From JBBIQS01 sp037442205 (GTDB taxonomy: Bacteria > Myxococcota > Myxococcia > Myxococcales > UBA5297): a stretch of 64,000 nucleotides of DNA. Positions 36,485 to 43,885 of the stretch are shown piece by piece; within the stretch, counting starts at the first letter, position 1, and each line of letters opens with the position of its first letter. The stretch covers positions 6,270 to 70,269 of the forward strand of contig JBBIQS010000041.1 in NCBI GenBank assembly GCA_037442205.1, given 5' to 3'. Both the position numbers and the translations under genes were made by a program. The notes under the pieces are model-generated. The model had not been told where the DNA came from, ran no database searches, and saw nothing but the letters and a program-made list of their open reading frames with translations.

Positions 36485-36844
36485 CTAGGGGGTGCCTGGG
36501 GGCGGTTTTCCGGAGCCGGAGCCCACGCGAACGAAGGGCGTCACGATTTCGGTAAGCCGTCGAGGCAGCAGCTTCACCGGGTCCACCTCGAGAGCCACCG
36601 CGAGCAGTGCCAGGTGTTCGAGAGATGGCAGGCGCCTGCCGGTCTCGAAGTTCGAGATGACAGTGTGAGGAATGCCCGATCTCTCTGACAGATCTCGCAG
36701 CGTGAGGCGATGAGCCTCCCGCATTGCCTGCAGGCGCTCCCCAAAAACCTGCATGAGGGAGCGAGCTGGTTCTCGTTCTTGGCGGATTCCGCGGGCCACG
36801 GAACGAGTGTTGCAGTCTGCTACCTGTGGGACAAGGTCAGACAT
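36485..36844 (-). CDS. XRE-family repressor (CI-like)
   Basis: 119 aa with a helix-turn-helix LTLRDLSERSGIPHTVISNFETGRR-type XRE domain (residues ~36-90), a length suited to a phage lysogeny repressor without a peptidase domain. Met31 (MQVFGERLQAM) is an alternative start. The gene lies between two copies of the operator TTTGCTACCAA, one at each early promoter, as expected for a CI-type switch. Confidence 0.8.
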   Translation of the reverse strand: MSDLVPQVADCNTRSVARGIRQEREPARSLMQVFGERLQAMREAHRLTLRDLSERSGIPHTVISNFETGRRLPSLEHLALLAVALEVDPVKLLPRRLTEIVTPFVRVGSGSGKPPPGTP

Positions 36845-36872
36845 TGACCACTTGGAAGCGATTTGCTACCAA
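36844..36872 (+). promoter_or_regulatory. Right early promoter with operator
   Basis: TTGACC (36844-36849), 17-bp spacer, TACCAA (36867-36872). The -10 lies within TTTGCTACCAA (36862-36872), the same 11-bp site as at the left promoter. The start codon at 36882 is 10 bp after the -10, implying a leaderless transcript. Confidence 0.6.
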
Positions 36873-36881
36873 CCGTGAGCA

Positions 36882-37124
36882 ATGGATGCCTTGCGGGAGC
36901 ACCTCGACAAGACAGGGATGACTATCGCGGAACTCGCTCGACAGAGCGGGGTCCACCACGTGGTCATCAGCCTTGTTCGGAATGGCCGGCGCCGTGGCTT
37001 CTCCAAGGAAGCTGCGCCGAAGATCTTCGATGCGCTGGGCGGGGCAATCCCGCTTACGACCCTGCTCGGAATCGGGTCGGCGGACACAGCGCCCTCCAGC
37101 GAGAAGCGCCGGAGGGCGAGCTGA
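36882..37124 (+). CDS. Cro-like helix-turn-helix protein
   Basis: 80 aa with IAELARQSGVHHVVISLVRNGRR, an XRE/Cro-type helix-turn-helix. It diverges from the repressor with 37 bp between start codons. Likely the antagonistic regulator that turns down the repressor during lytic growth. Confidence 0.72.
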   Translation: MDALREHLDKTGMTIAELARQSGVHHVVISLVRNGRRRGFSKEAAPKIFDALGGAIPLTTLLGIGSADTAPSSEKRRRAS

Positions 37125-37147
37125 TGGTTCACTCAGGAGGCGGACTG

Positions 37148-37648
37148 CTACTGCATCACGTACTCGCCGCACTCCTTGCGCACGAGCACAATCTTGTCCG
37201 CCTGCTCGTTCCAGTAGGAGAGCCGGAAGTCGCAACTGCTCAATTGCCTGGCCCCGGCCGCGTCTGCCAACGGATTCAGTTGGCGCTCGATAACCTGCCA
37301 GATGTCCTCGAGAATGGGCTTCACCTCGTCGGCGCGGGTCCGACCGCCGAAGAAGTTCACCAGCACCAGCTTCCGCGACCGATCGAAGTTCACGGTGATG
37401 GTGTTGGGCCAATTCCGTCGCCCGAGCCAGATCCGGAGGACGCGCTCCGTTCCCATGCCGATTCGGTCTCCGATCGCGAACAAGTAGGGTTGATCGAGCT
37501 CTCCGGGCTGCGACTTCTCTCCGACCTCCTCTTGCGCAGCCAGAGGCTTCGGCGCGCGCAGTCGCTTCTCTTCGGCGTTGGCATTCGAGGCGAATCCAAC
37601 GACCACACCAAGACTGAGAACTGCCAAGTACGTCCCGTTTCGGAGCAT
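37148..37648 (-). CDS. Secreted protein encoded in the immunity region (possible lysogenic conversion gene)
   Basis: 166 aa with signal peptide MLRNGTYLAVLSLGVVVGF and a clear ribosome-binding site (GGGAGG). The mature part (after ANAEEKR) has one recognisable pattern, WPNTITVNFDRSRKLVLVNF, beta-rich with a C-terminal Cys pair (SSCDFRLSYW, RKECGEY). It is transcribed against the right operon and lies beside the repressor, the usual place for genes expressed in the lysogen. Function unknown. Confidence 0.65.
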   Translation of the reverse strand: MLRNGTYLAVLSLGVVVGFASNANAEEKRLRAPKPLAAQEEVGEKSQPGELDQPYLFAIGDRIGMGTERVLRIWLGRRNWPNTITVNFDRSRKLVLVNFFGGRTRADEVKPILEDIWQVIERQLNPLADAAGARQLSSCDFRLSYWNEQADKIVLVRKECGEYVMQ

Positions 37649-37696
37649 CCCGTGTTCCTCCCTTATGGTGGGACTGCAGGTGCTGCTGATCGACCG

Positions 37697-38143
37697 CTAT
37701 TTGCCCGACGTGGGCACACCGATGATCACGCGGCGCGTCGGCCCAGTTTGACTGGGCAAGTCGGGACGTCTCACTGGCGTTTCCGGAACCAACTCCTCGG
37801 CCGAGATCACCCACCGCACTGCGGCCGCGGACCTGGTTTCGCAGACCTCCCACCGACCTCGAGTGCTCTTCAACTCGATCAAGGCATCGGCGCCCATCGT
37901 GCAAGCCTGCTCGCGAATTTGGCGGATGGACGTCTCCTCGTCGCAGGCGGAGTAGGCCCCTCGCAACGTTTCGAGGTGAGCAATGCGATCGATGGAATGG
38001 GGCAGGTCCGCGCCATCCTTGTAGATCGGCAAATCGCAGTCTGGCGGTTTCGCTCGCCCTGCCTTCCCGATCCGCACCACCGTCATTGGCATCGCGCAGC
38101 TCGCCGAGCACACCAGCGCCACCACCATCGCGATTCGCTTCAT
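37697..38143 (-). CDS. Predicted lipoprotein, possible lysogenic conversion gene
   Basis: 148 aa. MKRIAMVVALVCSASCAMP is a lipoprotein signal with lipobox SASC. The middle part has four Cys (PPDCDLP, SACDEE, EQACTMGADALIELK, EVCETR) and resembles small lipoproteins of the DUF4156/RcsF style, which contain a GADALI motif; the comparison is tentative. ATG 38143 has GGAGG 8 bp upstream. With the secreted neighbour it may alter the lysogen's envelope, for example superinfection exclusion. Confidence 0.6.
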   Translation of the reverse strand: MKRIAMVVALVCSASCAMPMTVVRIGKAGRAKPPDCDLPIYKDGADLPHSIDRIAHLETLRGAYSACDEETSIRQIREQACTMGADALIELKSTRGRWEVCETRSAAAVRWVISAEELVPETPVRRPDLPSQTGPTRRVIIGVPTSGK

Positions 38144-38188
38144 CGGTTCCACCCTCCAGCGGTCCGGGATTGATCGAGGTCATCGTAG

Positions 38189-38404
38189 ATGCAGACGCGC
38201 GAATTGGCCAGGAATTCCGAGGCTTCCAGCTACTCCGAGGGCGTGGCTGCGGGTCTGTTTGTTGGGCTGGGATTGCTGGCCATCGGCTGCGCTCTCGACA
38301 GGCGGGCGCGCAACACGGTCCTGACGGCGCTCGGGACCGTCGCCGGCGTGGGGCTCGCGTTGGCCAAGAAAAGCGAGGGGACGCATGGCAGCACTGCGCC
38401 CTGA
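38189..38404 (+). CDS. Small membrane protein
   Basis: 71 aa with two hydrophobic segments (GVAAGLFVGLGLLAIGCAL and NTVLTALGTVAGVGLALA). ATG 38189 has GAGG 9 bp upstream. First gene of the rightward operon after the regulators. No family recognised. Confidence 0.55.
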   Translation: MQTRELARNSEASSYSEGVAAGLFVGLGLLAIGCALDRRARNTVLTALGTVAGVGLALAKKSEGTHGSTAP

Positions 38405-38603
38405 GCAGTGGAACCGCCACCGGGAGGGCCCGCGGTATCAGCCGCGGAAGAGGCCCGGGCCGCGCTGCGAGCGCTGCCTGACTGCCGACGCGCAGGACTT
38501 CATCCCCGACGCCCAGCTCGGCTGGCGGCGGCCGCGGCGCGTCTGTGGCCAGTGCGCCGACGAGCTGCTCGGGGCCCGGGAGAAAGCGCCAGTGGCCGCA
38601 TGA
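38385..38603 (+). CDS. Small Arg-rich protein with two CxxC motifs
   Basis: 72 aa with CERCLTADAQDF and VCGQCADELL, a likely zinc knuckle, and a basic N-terminus (RPEQWNRHREGPRYQPRKRP). GAGGGG precedes ATG 38385. Overlaps both neighbours. Role unknown, nucleic-acid binding plausible. Confidence 0.55.
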   Translation: MAALRPEQWNRHREGPRYQPRKRPGPRCERCLTADAQDFIPDAQLGWRRPRRVCGQCADELLGAREKAPVAA

Positions 38604-39082
38604 ATCCCGTTCGCGCCTGGTACCTCGAGCTGCTGCAGCGCCTGGGGTGGTTCCTCGGGGTCGCGTTCAGCGACTACCAGTGGTTCCGGCGCTGGGCCGG
38701 CAGGCACTGGGAGCGCTGGTGGATCGACAGCCCAGTCAACTGCCTGATGTGGCTCGAGGCGAGCCACGGCAGCCGGCCCCCGCTCGGCAGGTCTCGGCAC
38801 GGGTGCGAGACCTGGCCGGACCCCCGCGAAATCCGAATCCCCGCCGGCGCCGCCGGCAGAAAGCAGAGCGAGTCGATGAGCGACCAGCAGCGCGAGCCGA
38901 TCCTGCAGTTCTTCGCCTACTCCCACCTTCCCGAGGAGATGCAGGCCATCTCGAAGCCCTTCGGCGAGCTGGCCGAGCGGGTCCACCTGGTGTTGCCGCG
39001 GAACGCCGAGCGCTCGGTCGCGCTGCGCAAGCTGCTCGAGGCCAAGGACGCCGCGGTGCGGGCCGCGATCGCCAAACCCTAG
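38600..39082 (+). CDS. Acb2/Tad1-like cyclic-nucleotide sponge domain protein
   Basis: 160 aa in two parts. Residues 1-92 hold Trp-rich strands (FRRWAGRHWERWWIDSPVN). Residues 93-160 start at an in-frame ATG (38876) and read FAYSHLPEEMQAISKPFGEL, a short loop, then RSVALRKLLEAKDAAVRAAI. That helix-turn-helix-hairpin pattern matches the Acb2/Tad1 hairpin family of phage proteins that bind cyclic oligonucleotides to block CBASS or Thoeris. If so, it could be made either as a fusion or as a separate 68-aa product from 38876. Family call is from memory of the pattern. Confidence 0.65.
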   Translation: MNPVRAWYLELLQRLGWFLGVAFSDYQWFRRWAGRHWERWWIDSPVNCLMWLEASHGSRPPLGRSRHGCETWPDPREIRIPAGAAGRKQSESMSDQQREPILQFFAYSHLPEEMQAISKPFGELAERVHLVLPRNAERSVALRKLLEAKDAAVRAAIAKP

Positions 39083-39200
39083 TTGGGGTGCCGCGCCCCT
39101 CTCGCCGGTTTTCTGGTACCGGCGAGACGTCCGCGGCCGAGGACCAGCGCCGGGTGTCCTCGATCCGAAAGAACCCGCGCAGCGGTGGTCCCGCCGAGCT

Positions 39201-39230
39201 CCGCGCCCCCGGAATGAGCCGGGGGCGCGG
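39201..39230 (+). promoter_or_regulatory. Perfect 12-bp hairpin in a 172-bp leader
   Basis: CCGCGCCCCCGG and CCGGGGGCGCGG flank a 6-nt loop, ending 24 bp before the ATG at 39255 and just before its GAGGAGG ribosome-binding site. It has no T-run. The leader (39083-39254) also holds CTCGCCGGT/ACCGGCGAG. These could attenuate or protect the mRNA. Confidence 0.5.
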
Positions 39231-39254
39231 CGTTCGCTCTTTCGAGGAGGCACT

Positions 39255-39818
39255 ATGGCAGACACGTTCGAGGAACAGCTCCGAAAGCTCACCGACCAGA
39301 AGAACGCAGCCTATGCCGAACGGAACAGGGTGGTGGCCCTCCTCGCGCGCATGGCCCTGGCCCTCGAATGGAGAGCCGGGGGCAGCCTGCATCCTTCGGC
39401 CGATACGACCTGGGAACCGGACTGGCGCACGATCGTCTTCATCGAGCTGCCAACAGGCCAGGTGAGCTGGCACTTTCACGACTCGGAGCGGTGGATGCTG
39501 ATTGGCCTACCGCGCTACGAGGGCGCCTGGGACGGGCATTCGACGGCGCAGAAATACGAGCGCTGCGCGGCGGCAGTAGTGCGGGACCTGGGCAAGCACT
39601 CCGCCAAGACGGCTCAACGGCTTGCTCGTGTCCTGCTCCTGTTGCAGGACCTCAAGATCTGGGGACTCCGGTGCGATCTGACCCCGACGATGACGGAACA
39701 CGTCCTTGATTCCCGGACCGCAATGCGTCGCGAGGCGTTCTGGCAGGACTACATCGCCGCGGCTGACAAGCGGGTCCGGGCGTTCGCCGAAGACGCCTTG
39801 CGGCTGGGAACTTCATGA
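39255..39818 (+). CDS. Phage protein, unknown
   Basis: 187 aa. QLRKLTDQKNAAYAERNRVV and then TIVFIELPTGQVSWHFHDSE form a block that I recall from many unassigned phage proteins; the rest is helical. Strong ribosome-binding site GAGGAGG. The stop overlaps the sigma-factor start (ATGA). Confidence 0.65.
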   Translation: MADTFEEQLRKLTDQKNAAYAERNRVVALLARMALALEWRAGGSLHPSADTTWEPDWRTIVFIELPTGQVSWHFHDSERWMLIGLPRYEGAWDGHSTAQKYERCAAAVVRDLGKHSAKTAQRLARVLLLLQDLKIWGLRCDLTPTMTEHVLDSRTAMRREAFWQDYIAAADKRVRAFAEDALRLGTS

Positions 39819-40468
39819 GCTTGGGACTCGCGATGGCCATCCCGCCCGCTCGAGCTCCAAGGCCGCCCCCGCTACTCGAGGTGCGCATTCAGCGGCCGGC
39901 CGACGAGCAGCTCGAGCTCGCCCGCGCGGCGCAGCGCGGCGACCAGCGTGCCCGCGATCGGCTCTACCGGCTCCATGAGCGCCTGATTCACCACTGCCTG
40001 CGGCGCTGGCGAGGGCGAGGGGAATACGACGAGCTGGTACAGGAGGGTGCTCTCGGCCTGCTTGAGGCGATCGGCACCTTCGATGGCCGCCGGCCCTTTG
40101 CCTGGTGGGCGACCAAACACATTAACCAGGCCACGGTTCTCTACCTGCGCCGCGGCCAGACGCGCCGCGCCCAAATCATCTCGTCGGACGCCGTCGAGGT
40201 CGACGAGCTGCTCGGCCTGGCCGGCGCCCAGGACCTCGAGCAGGAGCTGCTCGCCGGCGAGCGCCGCGCCCTGGTCCGCCGAGTCGCCCAGACGGCGCAC
40301 GGCCGGATCGCCGATGCCTTCCGTTATCGCCTCCTGTCCGAGAACCCCGAGAGCCTCGCCAAGCTCGGGCAGCGGTGGGGGGTAGGGCCGACCATTGCCG
40401 CCGCGGTGGAGCGGCGGGCGCTGCTGTGGCTCCGGAAGCGGCTGCTCGAGCTTGAGAGGGACCCATGA
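39815..40468 (+). CDS. Phage-encoded sigma-70-like factor
   Basis: 217 aa. Region 2 is clear between residues ~36 and 115: RLYRLHERLIHHCLRRW, DELVQEGALGLLEAIGTFD, PFAWWATKHINQATVLYLRR. The remaining part could contain a diverged region 4 (YRLLSENPESLAKLGQRWGV, predicted helix-turn-helix). It is the best candidate for directing host RNA polymerase to the repeated late promoters (52266 and 54159). Coupled to flanking genes by ATGA overlaps. Confidence 0.78.
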   Translation: MSLGLAMAIPPARAPRPPPLLEVRIQRPADEQLELARAAQRGDQRARDRLYRLHERLIHHCLRRWRGRGEYDELVQEGALGLLEAIGTFDGRRPFAWWATKHINQATVLYLRRGQTRRAQIISSDAVEVDELLGLAGAQDLEQELLAGERRALVRRVAQTAHGRIADAFRYRLLSENPESLAKLGQRWGVGPTIAAAVERRALLWLRKRLLELERDP

Positions 40469-41844
40469 GCCTGTTCAAACCGCAGCACGATCCGGGCAAG
40501 TACCAGTCGATCCCGACTCGGTTTTGGCTCGACGAGAGCACGCGCAAGTTAAGCGGCCCGCCCCCATGCGGCCGATACCTGATGCTCTACCTGCGGAGCT
40601 GCCCAGACAGCACCCCGATCCCGGGTTTGCTGCGGGTCACCGAGGGGGGGCTCGCCGAGGCCCTCGGATGGACCCTGGAAGGGTTCCGGGATGCATGGGG
40701 GGAACCCTCCCGCGAGGGTCTCGTTGAGGCCGATTGGACGGTTGGTTTGGTGTGGATCAAGGACCGCGTGCGGGAGGTCCCGCCGGCCGGGCCGAACGTC
40801 ATCAAAGGGTGGCGCCGGATCGTCAATCAGGAGCTTCCGGAATGCGATCTGCTGCGCCGCGCGCTGCTTTCCATTTTCGGCAGTCTTTCAGAGGTCTTAC
40901 GCAAGCCTGATAGATACCTCAGATCCTTCCGGGAAGGGTTCCCTGAACTATTTCAGGATGGTTCCGGTGACGGTCACCCCAACCCTACCCCCAACCCTAC
41001 CCCCAAGGATCCCTCTTCAGTATCAGTACCAGTATCAGTATCTACCCACCACCCCCTACCCCCTCCGCGAAGCGAGCCGCCGCAACGGCCGGCGGCGGTG
41101 GTGGTGGAAGGGAAAGGGGGATCTGGACAGGCAGCGACCGCCGATACGCCCGACCTCGCAGCCAGGAAGGCCGAGCTGGTGCGCCAGCTCCGCGAGAGGC
41201 GCCGCGACAGGCTGCCCCGCGGCCCCGCTAACTTCTGCCGCGATGAGAAGTTCGATGCGATGATCGAGGACGTCCGCAAGCCTTTGGAGCAGGGCGGGTG
41301 CGGGCGCGCGGCGACCTGGTTCGAGGACCTGCTGGAAGCCTGCCAGGCCTTCCTCGCCGACAAGACCTTCAAGCCCAAGCACTGGCCGTTGCCGGTGTTC
41401 TGCTCGCCCGGGGTCTACCGGTGCCGGCTGCCGGAGCACGCACCGCCGGCGCCGATGCCCGATCCGCTGGCCGAGCAGGAGCGGCAGGAGGCCTCGGCGC
41501 TGGGATGGATCCGCGGGCTCAACCCCCTGGAGGCCCCCGGGCGCCTGATGCTCGAGCAGCACGCGGCCGGGACGGACCGAGAGAGCGCCGAGGCTCGCCG
41601 GATTCTCCAGGAGGCCGACGACAAGCTCGAGGTCCTCGGAGATCCGGCCAAGTTCTGGCGCGAGCTGACCGAGGAGCCGCCGGCGACGGTGAATGCCGCC
41701 GCGCGAGCCGAAATACTACGGGAAAACAAGAGGATACTGACGCTCGCTGCGCAGCGGGGATGCCGGCCGGCCCAGCGGCGGCTCGAGGAACTCCTGGCGG
41801 CCAGCGTGGACCTGCAGGCGGAGCTGCAGGCGGCCGCGCCATGA
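40465..41844 (+). CDS. Replication initiator-like protein
   Basis: 459 aa. The N-terminal ~100 residues (YQSIPTRFWLDESTRKLSGP, LLRVTEGGLAEALGWTLEGF) look like the winged-helix domain of phage O/DnaD-like replisome organisers. A low-complexity linker carries the iteron-like DNA repeats (40977-41041). The C-terminus is helical. No helicase or polymerase gene is in the prophage, so it probably recruits host enzymes. Coupled to the sigma factor by an ATGA overlap. Confidence 0.65.
   Translation: MSLFKPQHDPGKYQSIPTRFWLDESTRKLSGPPPCGRYLMLYLRSCPDSTPIPGLLRVTEGGLAEALGWTLEGFRDAWGEPSREGLVEADWTVGLVWIKDRVREVPPAGPNVIKGWRRIVNQELPECDLLRRALLSIFGSLSEVLRKPDRYLRSFREGFPELFQDGSGDGHPNPTPNPTPKDPSSVSVPVSVSTHHPLPPPRSEPPQRPAAVVVEGKGGSGQAATADTPDLAARKAELVRQLRERRRDRLPRGPANFCRDEKFDAMIEDVRKPLEQGGCGRAATWFEDLLEACQAFLADKTFKPKHWPLPVFCSPGVYRCRLPEHAPPAPMPDPLAEQERQEASALGWIRGLNPLEAPGRLMLEQHAAGTDRESAEARRILQEADDKLEVLGDPAKFWRELTEEPPATVNAAARAEILRENKRILTLAAQRGCRPAQRRLEELLAASVDLQAELQAAAP
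40977..41041. repeat. Iteron-like direct repeats, candidate replication origin
   Basis: Within the initiator gene: CCCCAACCCTACCCCCAACC then a second AACCCTACCCC unit, followed by CAGTATCAGTAC and CAGTATCAGTAT (41018-41041). It is the most AT-rich spot in this gene. Origins nested inside initiator genes are established for lambda O. Confidence 0.5.
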
Positions 41845-42047
41845 CCGAGGCCGAGGAGGACGTGCTCGAGACCCAGGACCGGCGCGATTCCGCGCTGCAC
41901 CAGGTGCGGCTGCTCGAGCAGGAGGTCCGCCGGCTGCGAGCCCAGCTGCGCCGGGCCGAGGCAGAGCGGGACCTACTCTCGCGCGAGGTGGCGCGGGCGG
42001 CGGTGAAGCTGAGCGGTCGCACACAAGGAGAACCATGCGGGCGTTGA
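41841..42047 (+). CDS. Small coiled-coil protein
   Basis: 68 aa, almost entirely a charged heptad-rich helix (DSALHQVRLLEQEVRRLRAQ). Overlaps the initiator gene stop. Unknown role; possibly a partner of the initiator. Confidence 0.55.
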   Translation: MTEAEEDVLETQDRRDSALHQVRLLEQEVRRLRAQLRRAEAERDLLSREVARAAVKLSGRTQGEPCGR

Positions 42048-42328
42048 TTGCGATGGCGCTGGCGGCGATGGCCGGCGCCTGCACCTGTCACAGTGAAATG
42101 CAGTTCTCGAGTTGGCCAACCGCCAGCGACGCCGGCGCAGCCTGGAAATTTCGAAGCGATCAGCTGGCCGTTGCGGAAGCCAAGCTCCTTTCGGTCCGCG
42201 AGAACGGGCGAGAGGTCCAGTTCATCGACCGGGACGGCATCCTCTGGGATGTCCTGCCCGACGGCGGAGTCGCGGTCGTGGCCGACCTGAATTCCGTCGG
42301 CTTCGCACCGATTTGGAGGCAGCATTGA
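42035..42328 (+). CDS. Small lipoprotein
   Basis: 97 aa. MRALIAMALAAMAGACTCHS is a short lipoprotein signal. AAGGAG precedes ATG 42035. The mature part is beta-rich (VQFIDRDGILWDVLPDGGVA). Unrecognised; may be a spanin-like or exclusion factor, but sequence does not show which. Confidence 0.55.
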   Translation: MRALIAMALAAMAGACTCHSEMQFSSWPTASDAGAAWKFRSDQLAVAEAKLLSVRENGREVQFIDRDGILWDVLPDGGVAVVADLNSVGFAPIWRQH

Positions 42329-42573
42329 GCAAGCCCACCTGTAGAATCTGCTCGAGTCACTTCGATCCTCGCGAGGAGTGCCGAGGCTGCTCAAGCGAGT
42401 TGGTCCGGGGCCACTGGAATGCCGCGGCACTGGTAACCACCATCCTGGCCGGCCTTGGAGTGGTGATTTTTATGACTCCTGACGGCACGTTGACCCGCGT
42501 CGGGTGCGCCTTCGTCGGCATCATGACAGGCGCTCTGACCACGAAGCTGCTGGCGGCCTACTACGCCGACTAG
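42325..42573 (+). CDS. Zinc-ribbon membrane protein
   Basis: 82 aa from TTG 42325 with GGAGG 5 bp before it. CRICSSHFDPREECRGCSSE forms a C4 zinc ribbon, followed by two hydrophobic helices (AALVTTILAGLGVVIFM and VGCAFVGIMTGALTTKLLA). Unknown role. The TTG overlaps the preceding stop. Confidence 0.6.
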   Translation: MSKPTCRICSSHFDPREECRGCSSELVRGHWNAAALVTTILAGLGVVIFMTPDGTLTRVGCAFVGIMTGALTTKLLAAYYAD

Positions 42574-42619
42574 CCCTGGTGGCGGCGGTGATACCAGCGA
42601 TACCAAGCGGGCGAAAACC

Positions 42620-43291
42620 ATGACAAAGCAGATCGGCGTTCGAATTGACGAGGACCTGGCAGACCGGCTCGACCAGGTCGTCGACGGCCTCCAGGACGGC
42701 CAGCTAGCTGTGAAAGCGACCCGGGCGGGAGTTGCACGGGTGGCGCTCGAGCGCGGCCTGGGGGAGCTCGAGGGCGGACAGGCTGTTGACGCCCCCCGGT
42801 TCGAGCCGCATTCTGCCGGCATGAGTCTGTCGGTCTACCTGGGGCACTCCGTCGCCGAGGCCCAGCTGCCCATCCTCTGGGAGCTGCAGGCCGCGAGCGC
42901 TGGCCACGGCATAGGGCTCCGCCTGGGCAGCTACAAGCCGTCGGCGGCGCTGAGCGCCTCCCGGAAGGCGGAGCTCGCGCGTGCGGACGCCTACATCGCC
43001 GTCGTGACTCAGCAGGCCCCGAACGTCGAGGCCGAGGCGCTGTACGCCAGGAGCATCGGGCGGCCGGTGTTCATCTACAAGCTCGAGGGCGTCGACTTCC
43101 GCGCACCCAAGGGCGCGCAGGTGCTCTCGCTGCATCCGGGGGCAACGGCGGCGGCCTTGCTCGAGGAGATCGCCCACCAGGTGAAGAAGGTGAAGCTCCC
43201 GGACGATTCCGCCGGCAGCGAAGCGCTGGGGGCACTGCTGGGCGTCGGGGGTCTGTTGCTGCTGCTCTACTTCATTTCCAAGAAGAGCTGA
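42620..43291 (+). CDS. RHH, TIR-like and membrane-anchor fusion protein
   Basis: 223 aa in three parts: residues 1-50 a ribbon-helix-helix (IGVRIDEDLADRLDQVVDGL), residues 68-190 a Rossmann-like domain (LSVYLGHSVAEAQLPILWEL, ARADAYIAVVTQQAPNVEAE, YARSIGRPVFIYKLEGV) of the TIR/nucleoside deoxyribosyltransferase type, and a C-terminal membrane helix (ALLGVGGLLLLLYFI). The NVEAE motif could supply the catalytic Glu. The combination of DNA-binding and membrane parts is odd. A NAD- or nucleotide-hydrolysing role in exclusion or defence is inference. Confidence 0.55.
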   Translation: MTKQIGVRIDEDLADRLDQVVDGLQDGQLAVKATRAGVARVALERGLGELEGGQAVDAPRFEPHSAGMSLSVYLGHSVAEAQLPILWELQAASAGHGIGLRLGSYKPSAALSASRKAELARADAYIAVVTQQAPNVEAEALYARSIGRPVFIYKLEGVDFRAPKGAQVLSLHPGATAAALLEEIAHQVKKVKLPDDSAGSEALGALLGVGGLLLLLYFISKKS

Positions 43292-43295
43292 CCGG

Positions 43296-43751
43296 GTGCT
43301 GGCGAAAATCGCGGTCGCGGACGCCTGTGCGCTGGCGATCCTTCTCGACTCCGAGCTCGAGCACCTGGTCGAAAAGGCCTTTGGGGAGCTTCTGTTGCCC
43401 CGCCATGTCGAAGACGAGCTCCGGCGCAAGGGGAAGCGCCGGCGCGCCCAGCTCGCGCGGCTGCTCGACAAGGGGCGGGTTGTGGTGAGGTGCTTCGACT
43501 ACACCCCGGGGCTGATTCAGATGTGGCACGCCCAGATGGGCGGGACAAAGCCCACCAGGAACCTGGGCGAGGCCGAGGCGATGGCGCAGGCCCAGTCGAG
43601 GGCTGCTCTGGCCATCTTCACCAGCGACCACAGGGCCGGAGCCCTGGCGCAGGGGATCGGCCTCGAAGTGGTGACCCCAACACAGGTCGTGGCCGCCTAC
43701 GCGGCCCAAGGTGACGCGAGTCCACCTAAGGGAAGGCGTCGGGGCGAATGA
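43296..43751 (+). CDS. PIN-domain-like nuclease
   Basis: 151 aa. The acidic PIN positions are visible: Asp in IAVADACALAILLD, Glu in RHVEDELRRKG, Glu in NLGEAEAMAQA, Asp in IFTSDHRAG. PIN domains cut RNA in a metal-dependent manner. GTG 43296 is the start, 4 bp after the previous stop. No separate antitoxin is adjacent, though the upstream RHH domain could play that part. Confidence 0.65.
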   Translation: MLAKIAVADACALAILLDSELEHLVEKAFGELLLPRHVEDELRRKGKRRRAQLARLLDKGRVVVRCFDYTPGLIQMWHAQMGGTKPTRNLGEAEAMAQAQSRAALAIFTSDHRAGALAQGIGLEVVTPTQVVAAYAAQGDASPPKGRRRGE

Positions 43752-43782
43752 GGGCCGGAAGTCGCTCGTGCGGCCCGCCCAG

Positions 43783-43866
43783 GCGTTCTGGCGAGGTGTC
43801 CTGGAGGTCCTCGAGGTCTCCAGAACGCCAGCAGGCCCAATCCCGAGCTGGGAAAGGGCCTGCTGG
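43783..43866. terminator. Double hairpin between convergent early and late operons
   Basis: GCGTTCTGG/CCAGAACGC (43783-43791 and 43820-43828) and directly next to it CCAGCAGGCCC/GGGCCTGCTGG (43828-43838 and 43856-43866). Placed between the rightward early operon and the leftward late block, it is a likely bidirectional terminator. Confidence 0.65.
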
Positions 43867-43885
43867 TGAACCAGAACGGCAAGCG

